Notes: generated by a model not told the origin, from the letters alone. DNA of 64,000 bases from Actinophytocola algeriensis (GCF_014203735.1 NZ_JACHJQ010000013.1:115651-179650); one strand, 5' to 3'; numbered from the stretch's first letter, positions 17,457 to 28,216 are shown. Translations and numbers: made by a program.

Positions 17457-17732
17457 TCAGGCCGCCGCGGCCGCGCCGGCACGTCGGACCAGTCCCGGTG
17501 ACCACGCACCCAGCACCACAGCACGCACGGCGTACCAGGCGACCGTCCCCACCAGACACGCGGTGATCAGCACGGATCCATGCCCAGTCCTGAACCGGGG
17601 GCCCACCAGGAGCGGCACGGCGGTGTTGACGCCCCCTTCGACGACATGCCCCCACACAGCCCGGCGCGCCGGTGGCCAGCCTTCACCCGAACTCGAGTTC
17701 CAGTGGTCGTCGAACACGCTCGGCTGGGACAC
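17457..17732 (-). CDS. Small single-pass membrane protein with DNA-damage-type promoter
   Basis: A 91-residue protein from a GTG (VSQPSVFDDHWN) with a soluble N-terminus and one clear transmembrane segment near residues 53-77 (VLITACLVGTVAWYAVRAVV). It ends in an Ala-rich tail. It is supported by a promoter whose -10 hexamer ends 10 nt before the GTG, giving a leaderless or nearly leaderless mRNA. No family is recognised. Small membrane proteins induced by DNA damage in other bacteria can inhibit cell division, but that role is only a hypothesis here. Confidence 0.6.
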   Translation of the reverse strand: MSQPSVFDDHWNSSSGEGWPPARRAVWGHVVEGGVNTAVPLLVGPRFRTGHGSVLITACLVGTVAWYAVRAVVLGAWSPGLVRRAGAAAAA

Positions 17733-17742
17733 CCGCCATGTC

Positions 17743-17765
17743 CGGCTACCGGCAGGCACCGACAA
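17743..17765 (-). promoter_or_regulatory. PafBC-type promoter motif (leftward)
   Basis: On the minus strand TTGTCGGTG, eight bases, then TAGCCG. This matches the RecA-independent DNA damage promoter consensus TTGTCRGTG-N8-TANNNT bound by PafBC in mycobacteria, with one mismatch in the last -10 base. It lies directly upstream of the small membrane protein gene. Confidence 0.7.
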
Positions 17766-17786
17766 ACCGGGTGTGAGCCGGGTTCC

Positions 17787-17814
17787 TGTGGACAACTCCT
17801 CCTGCTGTGGACAA
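17787..17814. promoter_or_regulatory. Pair of DnaA-box-like sites
   Basis: Two copies of TGTGGACAA (TTGTCCACA on the other strand, the actinobacterial DnaA-box consensus) start at 17787 and 17806, 19 bp apart. They lie between two opposed promoter motifs. An almost identical pair with the same spacing occurs at 35991-36018. Confidence 0.65.
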
Positions 17815-17845
17815 CCCACCCCCGGGACCGGGTAATTCGCTGTGG

Positions 17846-17868
17846 GCGTCGGTGCGGTTGGGCATGAT
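17846..17868 (+). promoter_or_regulatory. Degenerate PafBC-like promoter for the AAA/VWA operon
   Basis: GCGTCGGTG, eight bases, then CATGAT. The geometry is that of the PafBC motif with two or three mismatches in the activator half and one in the -10. The -10 ends 7 nt before a GTG, consistent with a leaderless transcript of the ATPase gene. Confidence 0.45.
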
Positions 17869-17875
17869 GTGCCTC

Positions 17876-19456
17876 GTGGAAGCTCCTCCAGCCGCATACC
17901 GGCAGGTCTCGCAGGCGCCGACCCTCCCGGGTGGCGCCCCGCACGAACCTGACTTCGACGTCGCCGCCCTCTACGAGACACCCCTCGGCACGGGCCCGGC
18001 GCCGGGGTCGCTGCCGCTCGACGAGAAGCTCCGCCAGGCGTACTTCTGGATCGTCAACCACGCGATCATCAGCCCGCACTACGACATGGAGTTCTCCGAC
18101 GGGCCGTCGCCGTCGGTGACGCTCGGCGACAGCAAGGCCCGCCTCACCCTGCCCAGCGGTCAGAGCTACTCCAGCTTCGTCCTCATCCCCTTGCTGACGT
18201 TCGCCGTCCGGCGGCGGTGTCTGCTCGTCGGCGGGCCGGGTCGCGGCAAGACCGCCAGCGCGATCCTCATGGGCGTCCTCGCCGGCTACCCGCTGCGCGA
18301 GGTGCGGCGCGCCATGCAGCACGGGCACCCGCAGCTCACGATCTCCGACCTGCTCGGCACGCCGCTCCCGGCCGACCTGATCAAGGCCGAACGCGCCGCG
18401 GACATCGACATCGCGTGGCGCAGCTGGCTGTCCATGCGCGTGAAGATCATCGACGAGTACAACCGCATCCCGACCCGCACGCAGTCCGCGCTGCTCACGC
18501 TCATGTCGGACGGGTACGCGGAGGTCTTCGACCAGATCTACGAGGCAAGCGACTCCGCCTGGTACCTCACCGCCAACGACGACGCGGGCGGCGGCACCTA
18601 CCAGGTCATCGAGGCGCTCCGGGACCGCATCGACGTGGTCGTGCACGCGCTCGCGTTCAACTCCCGCTTCCTCGGCGAGCTGGTCGCCCGCGTCGAGCAG
18701 CGGCTGCGGCCCGAGGAGCTGGTGCCGCCGGAGATCGTGTTCTCGCAGGCCGAGCACGACCGCATGTCGAGCGAGATCCTGCGGGTCCGCCTGCCCGACA
18801 CGGTGCGCCGCCGCCTCGAGTTCTTCACCGCGCAGTTCGAGCTGCTCGAACCAGCCGGCGAGCAGTTCGAGTACCGCACGAAGGACACCGCGAAGCTCGC
18901 CGGCGTCGAGCCGCACCTGCTGGCCGCGGGCGAGACCGGGCGCGACCGCATCGCCGACATCGGCGCCCAGACCACCGGCGGGCTGTCGGTCCGCGCGCTG
19001 CAGAGCGTGCTGCACTACGCGAAGGCGCTCGCCTACTTCCGCGACCGCGACGAGGTCGGGCTCGACGACCTGCGCGCGGTCCTCCCCTACGTGCTGCACG
19101 ACAAGCTGGACGCCGACGACACGAACCCCGCCTTCGACGAGCCGGGTGCCCAGGCGTACCGGACCGACCGGGTCAGCTGGATCCGGCACCTGTTCGACCG
19201 CGCGTGCGCCGAGTACGACCGGCTCGACCTGGACGTGGCCGACCCGGTCGGTGCGCTGCTCGCCGAGTTCGCCGACGGCCTCGACGGGCTCGACGAGCAG
19301 ACCGTCACCGGCAGGCTCGCGAAGATCGAGGCGCTGCTCACCGAGTGGAGCTCCGGCCGCAAGCTGTACGGCCACGTGTACGACGACGCGCTCGCGCTCA
19401 AGTACCTGCACCAGCGGTACGTCAACTACCGGACGTGGTTGAGGTGGAAGCGCTGA
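17876..19456 (+). CDS. MoxR-type AAA+ ATPase
   Basis: A 526-residue AAA+ protein. Walker A is GGPGRGKT at residues 119-126 and Walker B is KIIDEYNRIP at about 190-199; the sensor-like stretch YLTANDDAGGGTYQVIEAL and the arginine-finger region RDRIDVVVH follow. The C-terminal half (about 300-526) is a helical lid plus extension. MoxR ATPases work as chaperones or remodelers with VWA-domain partners, and such a partner is encoded two genes downstream. The GTG at 17876 is preferred over upstream starts because it sits 7 nt after a -10 hexamer and fits a leaderless mRNA. It is the first gene of a five-gene overlapping operon. Confidence 0.88.
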   Translation: MEAPPAAYRQVSQAPTLPGGAPHEPDFDVAALYETPLGTGPAPGSLPLDEKLRQAYFWIVNHAIISPHYDMEFSDGPSPSVTLGDSKARLTLPSGQSYSSFVLIPLLTFAVRRRCLLVGGPGRGKTASAILMGVLAGYPLREVRRAMQHGHPQLTISDLLGTPLPADLIKAERAADIDIAWRSWLSMRVKIIDEYNRIPTRTQSALLTLMSDGYAEVFDQIYEASDSAWYLTANDDAGGGTYQVIEALRDRIDVVVHALAFNSRFLGELVARVEQRLRPEELVPPEIVFSQAEHDRMSSEILRVRLPDTVRRRLEFFTAQFELLEPAGEQFEYRTKDTAKLAGVEPHLLAAGETGRDRIADIGAQTTGGLSVRALQSVLHYAKALAYFRDRDEVGLDDLRAVLPYVLHDKLDADDTNPAFDEPGAQAYRTDRVSWIRHLFDRACAEYDRLDLDVADPVGALLAEFADGLDGLDEQTVTGRLAKIEALLTEWSSGRKLYGHVYDDALALKYLHQRYVNYRTWLRWKR

Positions 19457-20424
19457 ACCAGTTCCACACCATCCTGGCCGCGCGCCGGGAGCGGTACAAC
19501 CAGCAGTTCCGCCTCGCGCGGCACCACACCCGGGCACTGGACCCGCAGGAGTTCCTCACGCACCTGCGGGACGTGATCGGGCCGATCGTCGACGCCGTGC
19601 ACCACGACCCCGAGCCGGTGTGCGACGCGCTGGTGGAGCTGTCGCTCGCGCTCGCGGCCCGCGGCAGGCTGGGTTCGTCCGGCGCGGTCGCGGACGGGCT
19701 GCGGCGGTTCCTGCCCTCGGTCCCCGGCCTGGTCGCCGCCGAGCCGCGCAGGCTGCCGGTCGCGGTCGTGAACGCCCTGCACCACCTGGACGTCTCCCCC
19801 ACCGGCGACCCCGGCGGCTGGCTCGACACCATGCACGAGCTGAGCCAGCACACCGCAAACGTTTCCGAGCTGCTGGACGCGGGCGCGGTCGCCGCGTGGC
19901 GGCGCGGGCTCGCCCAACTGCGTTCTTCCGCGCTGCGGACCGCGCGCCGGCTGCCCGTCCCGCTGGTGCGGCTCGCGCTCGGCACGTCGTCCACTGTGGA
20001 CCTCGAACGGCTGGCCGAGGACCCGTGGCTCGACCCCGGCAGCACCGGCCGCGACTCGGCGGTCCTGCTGCTGGCTCGGCGGGTCGGCGGCTTCCGCGGG
20101 TTCGGCGGCACGTTCCGCCGCCCGCCCACGGTGTCCACCTCGGACGGGCGGTGGTACGCGACCGACGGCGAGGACGCGTGGCGGGTCTACGCGGACCGGT
20201 TCGGCGTGAGCCTCGGCCGGGTCGCGGCGATGCCGGACGAACCCGGTGACGTCGGTCCGCTCGTGCTGAAGGCGGGCGGCGTGGTCACCGACACGTCCAC
20301 CGGCGCGGCGCTGGAGCTGCCGGAGCTGGCCGGCGCGACGAGCTGGGCCAGCGCGGGCGGCACACTGGCGGCGACCACGCCGTGGACGCACGGCATCCTG
20401 TTCGTGGCGCGGACGGTCGGCTGA
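19444..20424 (+). CDS. Unknown operon protein between MoxR ATPase and VWA protein
   Basis: A 326-residue soluble protein overlapping the ATPase gene by 13 nt. The N-terminal half is helical (NQFHTILAARRERYNQQFRL). The C-terminal part is rich in Gly and beta-strand-like (GGFRGFGGTFRRPPTVSTSDGRW is its most ordered stretch). GTG starts at 19435 and 19444 are both possible. No family is recognised with confidence. Its place between a MoxR ATPase and a VWA protein resembles the third components of ternary MoxR-VWA systems, but I cannot assign a named domain. Confidence 0.75.
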   Translation: MEALNQFHTILAARRERYNQQFRLARHHTRALDPQEFLTHLRDVIGPIVDAVHHDPEPVCDALVELSLALAARGRLGSSGAVADGLRRFLPSVPGLVAAEPRRLPVAVVNALHHLDVSPTGDPGGWLDTMHELSQHTANVSELLDAGAVAAWRRGLAQLRSSALRTARRLPVPLVRLALGTSSTVDLERLAEDPWLDPGSTGRDSAVLLLARRVGGFRGFGGTFRRPPTVSTSDGRWYATDGEDAWRVYADRFGVSLGRVAAMPDEPGDVGPLVLKAGGVVTDTSTGAALELPELAGATSWASAGGTLAATTPWTHGILFVARTVG

Positions 20425-22106
20425 TGGACCTCGAGCGGACGTGGCGGACGCACTGGCCGGACGCACTGCGGGCGTGGGGCCCGTTCATCAACCTGCACGA
20501 CCCGAGGATGTTCGCGTCCACAGCGAACGCCGAGGAGGCGGGGCTCACGGGCTCGTTCGCCGCGTTCTCGCTGTTCGACCGCCAGGTGATGATCGACCTC
20601 GACGCGGTCGTGCGGCTCGGCCTGCAGGACCTGCCACTGGAGGTGCTCGCGCACGAGGTCGGCCACCACGTGCTGTGCCCGGCGGACCTCGCCGACCAGG
20701 GCAGGCTGCTCGCGCGGGTCCGCAGAGGGCTGCCCGGGCTGGAGCAGCACGCGGGGATGATCCAGAACATGTACGCGGACCTGCTGATCAACGACCGGCT
20801 GCTGCGCAGCAGAGGTCTGCGGATGGCGGAGGTGTACCAGCGGGTCCGCGGCTCGACGGATCCACTGTGGACGTTCTACCAGCGGATCTTCGAGATCCTG
20901 TGGGCGTTGCCGGGCGGCACGCTCGCCGCGGGTGAGGTCGACGCGGCGATGGAAGGCGACGCCCAGCTCGGCGCGAAGCTGGCGCGGGTGTACGCGACCG
21001 ACTGGCTCGGCGGTGCCGGCGGGTTCGCCGCGCTGTGCCTGCGGTACCTGGAGCAGTCGGTCGAGGAGGCCACCGAACGGATGCGGCGGCTGCTGTGCGT
21101 GGGCGTGCTCGACGCCGACGCGCACATCCCCGGGCTCACGAGCCTCGACGATGGCGAGATCCTGCACCCGGCGCTGGACCCGAAGGTGAACGAGTACGCG
21201 GCCGAGCCGGACCCCGGCAAGGACAGCCCGCCGTCCGGCGGCCAGTACCGCCAGCCGTTCGACTACGGCCAGCTGCTGCGGCAGCTCGGGCTCGACATCT
21301 CGGCGCAGGAGGCGGCCGCGCGCTACTACCGCGAACGGGCGCTGCCCCACCTGGTGCGGTTCCCGGTGCGGACCACGCCGTTGTCGACCGAGCCGCTGCC
21401 GGAGGGGCACGGCCAGTGGGACGTCGGCGAGCCGGTCGAGGCGGTGGACTGGCTCGCGACCACGCTGCGGTCGCCGGTGGTGGTACCCGGTGTGACGACC
21501 GTGCAGCGCATCGCGGGCACGGTCGAGGGTGACCGCCGGGACAAGCAGCCGGTCGACCTGGACATCTACGTGGACTCGTCGGGCTCGATCCCCAACCCGG
21601 CAAGGTACGAGTCGAACCTGGCGCTGGCGGGCGCGATCCTCGCGCTCTCGGCGCTGCGGGTCGGCGCGCGGGTGCAGGCGACGCTGTGGAGCGGCACCCG
21701 CCAGTTCACCACCACCGACGGTTTCGTCCGCGACGAGCGTGCCGTGCTGTCCATCATGACCGGCTACTTCGGTGGTGCGACGGCGTTTCCGCTGCACGTG
21801 CTGCGTGACACGTACCGCGACCGCGACCGCCCGACCCACATCGTCGTGATCTCCGACGACGGTGTCGACACGATGTTCACACCGGCCGACGAACACGGCA
21901 CACCGGGTTCGCGGATCTCGTCGACCGCGTTGGACGCAGCGGGCGCGGGCGGCACCCTGTTGTTGCTGCTGCGCTCGGAGCGGGAACGCGAACGCATCGC
22001 CGCGCTGGCACCGGGCTGGGACGTGCGCAAGGTGACGAGCTGGCACGAGCTGGTCGACTTCGCGACCGCGTTCAGCAGGCGAACGTACGAGAGGAGCGAA
22101 CGGTGA
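20424..22106 (+). CDS. Zinc metalloprotease-like/VWA fusion protein
   Basis: A 560-residue protein with two recognisable parts. Residues 77-81 are HEVGH, the zinc-binding motif of zincin metalloproteases, inside the helix LPLEVLAHEVGHHVL. Residues 380-388 are a VWA MIDAS, D384-S-S386-G-S388 (DIYVDSSGSIP), followed by a complete VWA fold with ISDDGVDTMF near residue 490. This matches DUF2201-type VWA proteins that pair with MoxR ATPases. The ATG overlaps the previous stop (TGATG), so it is translationally coupled. The likely role is a metal-dependent effector or adaptor loaded by the ATPase; the substrate is unknown. Confidence 0.85.
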   Translation: MDLERTWRTHWPDALRAWGPFINLHDPRMFASTANAEEAGLTGSFAAFSLFDRQVMIDLDAVVRLGLQDLPLEVLAHEVGHHVLCPADLADQGRLLARVRRGLPGLEQHAGMIQNMYADLLINDRLLRSRGLRMAEVYQRVRGSTDPLWTFYQRIFEILWALPGGTLAAGEVDAAMEGDAQLGAKLARVYATDWLGGAGGFAALCLRYLEQSVEEATERMRRLLCVGVLDADAHIPGLTSLDDGEILHPALDPKVNEYAAEPDPGKDSPPSGGQYRQPFDYGQLLRQLGLDISAQEAAARYYRERALPHLVRFPVRTTPLSTEPLPEGHGQWDVGEPVEAVDWLATTLRSPVVVPGVTTVQRIAGTVEGDRRDKQPVDLDIYVDSSGSIPNPARYESNLALAGAILALSALRVGARVQATLWSGTRQFTTTDGFVRDERAVLSIMTGYFGGATAFPLHVLRDTYRDRDRPTHIVVISDDGVDTMFTPADEHGTPGSRISSTALDAAGAGGTLLLLLRSERERERIAALAPGWDVRKVTSWHELVDFATAFSRRTYERSER

Positions 22107-22654
22107 CCGACGTGGCCGTCGCACAGCTGACGCGCAGACTCGCCGACACCCCACCGGACTTCCTGGCCGACCCGGCGACGGTGGCGGTGCCCGCGGTGGT
22201 GTCGGACGTGCTGCTCATGGCAGGCGGCACGGCACTGGACGCGGCGGCCGCGGCACCGTTCGAGGCGAACGGGCCTCGCTGGCAGCGCCTGGTGCTGGTG
22301 GCGTGCTGGCTGCTGACCGACCCGTCGCTGCGCGCGTCCGACCCGGCGGCGCTGAAGAGCTGGCTGACGGACCCCGCCCTGGCCAAGCTGTCACAGCTGG
22401 TGGACCCGCAGCGTTTCACCCAGGACCCGGACCGCCGCGAGGAACTGGCCCGCCTGACGCTGCGCGCACTGTCACTCCGGCCCGCGAACGAGACCCCGGC
22501 ACAGTCGGCGGACCGTCTGTCCACAGTGGACAGCGTGCGACGGCAGGAGGTCCTGGTGGCGGCGAAGGAAGCGGAGGAACGAGCCGCCGCGGTCCGCAAG
22601 GCGATGGAAGAGCAGCGCGCCAAGGAAGCGGCGGCGAGGTACAGCCAGGTATGA
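22103..22654 (+). CDS. Small helical protein of the MoxR/VWA operon
   Basis: A 183-residue Ala-rich protein, mostly helical. It has a leucine-rich middle (LVLVACWLLTDPSLRASDP) and a strongly charged C-terminal helix (residues 148-178, AAKEAEERAAAVRKAMEEQR) that looks like a coiled coil. The GTG start overlaps the VWA stop (GTGA). No family is recognised. It may be a scaffold or adaptor between the ATPase complex and the adenylating enzyme encoded next. Confidence 0.78.
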   Translation: MTDVAVAQLTRRLADTPPDFLADPATVAVPAVVSDVLLMAGGTALDAAAAAPFEANGPRWQRLVLVACWLLTDPSLRASDPAALKSWLTDPALAKLSQLVDPQRFTQDPDRREELARLTLRALSLRPANETPAQSADRLSTVDSVRRQEVLVAAKEAEERAAAVRKAMEEQRAKEAAARYSQV

Positions 22655-24024
22655 GCAGGCACGTGGACTACCCGGTCGCCGACTACGAACCCATGGCGGC
22701 GACCGCGCTCACCGACGACGAGCGCTGGCCGCTGATGACGCCCGCGGCCGAGGCGATGCTGACGCGCCTGCGCACGCACCCGTCGGCACCCCGGTACAAC
22801 CACGCGTGCGGCGACCGGCTCACCGCGAAGGCCAGGGACAGCCTGGTCGCGTACCGCACGCAGCTGGCGGACGGCTTCCCAGCACCGGACTGGATCATGC
22901 CGCTGGTGGAACGCGTGTACCGGACGGTGCCGCGCTACCGGCGCGGCCCGGCGCCCGCGTCGCTGACAGAGGTCCCGACGACCGACCGCCACGACCTGCT
23001 GTCCCACGCGGAAGCCCATGTGCCCGAGGACGCGGACCTGTCGGACCTGATCGTGTACCGGACCTCCGGGTCGCGGGGCCCGGCGGCGACGGTGCCGATG
23101 ACGCCGGAGTTCTGCGCGCTCGACCTGCCGGTGATGCAGTACCTGCTGTCGGAGCTGGGGGTTCCCCTGCGCAGCGGCGCGTCCCGGGTGTCGCTGGTGA
23201 ACGTGTACGACCAGCCGGTGGCGTACCAGTTCGCGTCGGTGTCGTCCTATTTGGATGGTGCCGGGGTGGTGAAGGTGAACCTGCACGAGTCCGGCTGGCG
23301 CACCCCTGATGACAGGGTGGCGTTCCTCGACGCCTGCGCCCCGGAGTTGTACACGGGCAACCCGATCTCCCTGGCGAAGCTGGCTGAACTGCCGCTGACC
23401 ACGCGCCCGGCGGCGGTACTGAGCGGCGCGATGGCCCTTGGCGAGGGCCTGCGGTCGACGTTGGCCGCGCGCTTCGACTGCCCGGTAGTGGACCTGTACG
23501 GGATCACGGAGGCAGGCCTGGTGGCGTGGCGCCCGGACAACGGTCCGCACCGCCTGCTGCCCAGACGACTGCACGTGGAGATCCTGTCCCCGGCCGGCGA
23601 GCCGTGCCCGCCGGGCGAACGCGGCGAGATCACGGTGACGTGCGGCGAGAACCCGCTGCTTCCCCTGCTCCGGTACCGGACCGGCGACCACGCCGCACTG
23701 TCCTTCGTGGCTGGTGAGCCGGTGCTGACCGGCCTGGAGGGCAGGGACCCGGTGAGGTACCGTGCGGCGAGCGGCCGGTGGGTGAACTCGATCGAGCTGA
23801 CGCACGTGCTGTCCCCCCTCGATCTCGTCGCGTGGCAACTGCACCAGGACGAACAGGGTGCGGTGACGGTGGAGACACATGGCGGTGCGGCCACCGAGGA
23901 GGTGGTGGCGGCGGTGCGCGGGTTGCTCGGTCAGATCCCGATCACGGTGAAGCCAGGGAACCTGGCCCGGGACACCAAACCCCAGCGCTATTCGTCCGCC
24001 TTGGCGGGTGCACTGGTTTCGTGA
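22651..24024 (+). CDS. Adenylate-forming enzyme, PaaK-like
   Basis: A 457-residue ANL-type protein. The P-loop is IVYRTSGSRGPAATVPMT near residue 133, LYGITEAGLVAW lies near 285, and LLRYRTGDHAAL near 345. The order and size match phenylacetate-CoA ligase-like adenylating enzymes. The ATG overlaps the preceding stop (ATGA), placing it firmly in the MoxR/VWA operon, an unusual setting for a CoA ligase. It could adenylate a small acid or modify a macromolecule. The canonical C-terminal catalytic Lys region is weak (NLARDTKPQRYSS), so CoA ligation is not certain. Confidence 0.82.
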   Translation: MSRHVDYPVADYEPMAATALTDDERWPLMTPAAEAMLTRLRTHPSAPRYNHACGDRLTAKARDSLVAYRTQLADGFPAPDWIMPLVERVYRTVPRYRRGPAPASLTEVPTTDRHDLLSHAEAHVPEDADLSDLIVYRTSGSRGPAATVPMTPEFCALDLPVMQYLLSELGVPLRSGASRVSLVNVYDQPVAYQFASVSSYLDGAGVVKVNLHESGWRTPDDRVAFLDACAPELYTGNPISLAKLAELPLTTRPAAVLSGAMALGEGLRSTLAARFDCPVVDLYGITEAGLVAWRPDNGPHRLLPRRLHVEILSPAGEPCPPGERGEITVTCGENPLLPLLRYRTGDHAALSFVAGEPVLTGLEGRDPVRYRAASGRWVNSIELTHVLSPLDLVAWQLHQDEQGAVTVETHGGAATEEVVAAVRGLLGQIPITVKPGNLARDTKPQRYSSALAGALVS

Positions 24025-24285
24025 CCGGGCGGCGGTCCGCGACCGGCCTGCCCCCCCAGCTCGATCCCCCAACCGCAGTCACCGCCACCCGGCCCGACCT
24101 CGCGCACCTGCCGCGGGGCACCGAGAAACCACTCGAGACCCGGAGCGCGGCATGACCACCCGAACGGCTGCGAGGTCGTCGAGACCGACGCGACCGGGGT
24201 CCTGGGTGTCATTGGCACGCCGGGTGGGCACGGTGACCAACCGAGATCAGCCGATCGACACCTGCCCACCCGCGGCCCAGCCGGA

Positions 24286-26427
<2,142 letters not shown>

Positions 26428-26433
26428 GGAAAC

Positions 26434-26456
26434 AGGCTACGCCGGGGCACCGACAG
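26434..26456 (-). promoter_or_regulatory. PafBC-type promoter of uvrB
   Basis: Minus strand CTGTCGGTG, eight bases, then TAGCCT. Only the first base differs from TTGTCRGTG-N8-TANNNT. The -10 ends 6 nt before the GTG of uvrB, a DNA repair gene, which fits RecA-independent damage induction. Confidence 0.8.
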
Positions 26457-26484
26457 TTTTCGTTCGCCCTGGTCAGGGGCGGTT

Positions 26485-27618
26485 TCAGCCGCAGTCGCAG
26501 CAGCAGTCGCAGTCACAGCCGTCGCCCTTGCCGCTCCGGCCGCAGCAGTCACAGCAGTCGCAGCAGTCGCAGTCGCAGGTGCCGTGCGGTTCGCCCGACC
26601 ACGGCCCCGGCCACGGGTCGCGGCAGCAGTACTGGCAGGTGCAGCACTGCCACATGGCGATCCCACAGCCCGCGAACGCCCCGCGCCTGCGAGCCGGTAC
26701 CCGGAACTTCGGCAGCCACAGCCCACCGCCCTTGCCGTCGTACACGTCACCATGGCCGGGATCCTTGTGCTTGTGCCCGAACGCGCGGATGACCGCCTGC
26801 TCCAGCTCGTGCACCAGCAGCGCGTGCACGAGCCGGCTGTCCCGGAACGACACGTCCGCGAGCGCCAGCCGCACCCCGAGCACCGCGTCGTCGCACAGCC
26901 GCCGCGCCTCCTCGAGCGAGGTCCCGGTCGCGGTCAGCGGGTTCCACACGCCTGACCCGGTGTCCTCTTCGAGGTCCTCCACCGCGTCCACGAGGTGCAC
27001 GACGCGCCCGAACAGCCTGCCGACCTCCCGCAGCGGCACGACGTTCTCCGGCCTGCCCGCCAATGCAGCCGTATGGGCACACGCCTCCGCGGTCGCCGTC
27101 TCCGTCGGCTCCGTGACCAGCAACAGGTCGCCGGGACCGGCGGCAGCCTCGACCGATGTCTGCCTGCCGACCGCGTCGAGCAATACACCGGTATCGAAAC
27201 CGACCCCGCGCCCGGACGCGCCACCCTGCCGCGCCCACCGCGTCGCCACGAGCCGCGCGGCACCGGCGACGGGCTGCCTGCCGAACGCACCGTCCCCGTC
27301 GTCGACGTGGTCGCGCACCTTCGCCGCCGCCAGCACCAGCGACGCGGCGGCCGCCAGCCGGGCCCCCGCCCCGACCGACACCTCCGCGGACCGCATGCCC
27401 CGCAACGGACAGGGACCCGCGACCCGGCGGGGCTCACCGGCCTGCGCCTGCGCGTCGACGAGCGCCGAGATGATCAGTCCGTCGTAGTTGGTCGCCGCAC
27501 GGCTGAGCTGTCCGTGCTCGTCGCGGAGCGCGAGGCAGAGCCCGCACAGGTGCGCCCACCACGAGGTGCGCAGCGACGCGGAAAGCCGGTGACGGCAAGG
27601 CCTGATGATCCCGAACAC
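26485..27618 (-). CDS. DUF5685-family protein with extreme Cys-rich C-terminal tail
   Basis: A 377-residue protein with the DUF5685 N-terminus (MFGIIRPCRHRLS, then WWAHLCGLCLALRDEHGQLS and RAATNYDGLIISALVDAQ). The first 300 residues are Ala-rich and helical. From about residue 317 the tail holds 20 cysteines in roughly 60 residues, in runs such as CDCDCCDCCDCCG and CDCDCCCDCG. The tail is encoded by a GCAGTC/GCAGTCGCAG-type repeated sequence. DUF5685 members are uncharacterised. The N-terminal Cys-x2-Cys pair (CGLC) plus the Cys-Asp tail suggest metal binding. It is tail-adjacent to uvrB, with the uvrB promoter between them. Confidence 0.88.
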   Translation of the reverse strand: MFGIIRPCRHRLSASLRTSWWAHLCGLCLALRDEHGQLSRAATNYDGLIISALVDAQAQAGEPRRVAGPCPLRGMRSAEVSVGAGARLAAAASLVLAAAKVRDHVDDGDGAFGRQPVAGAARLVATRWARQGGASGRGVGFDTGVLLDAVGRQTSVEAAAGPGDLLLVTEPTETATAEACAHTAALAGRPENVVPLREVGRLFGRVVHLVDAVEDLEEDTGSGVWNPLTATGTSLEEARRLCDDAVLGVRLALADVSFRDSRLVHALLVHELEQAVIRAFGHKHKDPGHGDVYDGKGGGLWLPKFRVPARRRGAFAGCGIAMWQCCTCQYCCRDPWPGPWSGEPHGTCDCDCCDCCDCCGRSGKGDGCDCDCCCDCG

Positions 27619-27709
27619 GTGGCGAGGCTAACGACCGGACGATCATCGGATGGCCGCTTCCGCCAGAGTTGCCTGCGAAATTGCGGGACGGGCCTGGCAC
27701 CCTGGTCCC

Positions 27710-28216
27710 GTGACCGACCTGCACCCGCCGAAGATCGAACTGTTCGACGTCGCCGCGATGACCAACACGGACAACAAGGGGTTCGTGCGCGCGGTCGACA
27801 GGTACGAGACCACCGAGTTCGGCCTGTACATGGCGCGGCCGATCGTCGGCCACCCCGATCTCGCGTACATGCGCACGTGGCTGCTCCCCGAGCAGGGCCT
27901 GCGGGTCAGCCGCTGGGTCCCGCACCCGGGCATGCGCCTGGACCACGACGTCTACATCGACATCGCCGACGTCGAGAAGGGTCCGGTCTGGCGCACCACC
28001 GACCTCTACCTGGACATCCTCGTGTTCGACCACGAGAGCCTCGGTGTGCACGACATCGACGAGATCCTCGAGGCGCAGACCGCAGGGCTCCTCGACCCGG
28101 TGACCGTCCAACGCGCGTTCGAGCGGACCTTCGCCGCCGTCGAGGGCATCTCGGCCGCCGGTTACGACGTCGAGGAGTGGTTGGGCATCCCGCTGACCTG
28201 GGGCGACGACGCTTAG
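27710..28216 (+). CDS. DUF402-family protein
   Basis: A 168-residue DUF402 protein (YETTEFGLYMARPIVGHPDL, then DHDVYIDIADVEKGPVWRTTDLYLDILVF, ending in a helix). The family contains phosphatases or hydrolases acting on nucleotides and aldehyde dehydrogenase regulators in some bacteria; the role here is unknown. The GTG at 27710 lies 6 nt after a CACCCT hexamer, consistent with a leaderless start. The frame is open upstream to 27650 without support. Confidence 0.82.
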   Translation: MTDLHPPKIELFDVAAMTNTDNKGFVRAVDRYETTEFGLYMARPIVGHPDLAYMRTWLLPEQGLRVSRWVPHPGMRLDHDVYIDIADVEKGPVWRTTDLYLDILVFDHESLGVHDIDEILEAQTAGLLDPVTVQRAFERTFAAVEGISAAGYDVEEWLGIPLTWGDDA

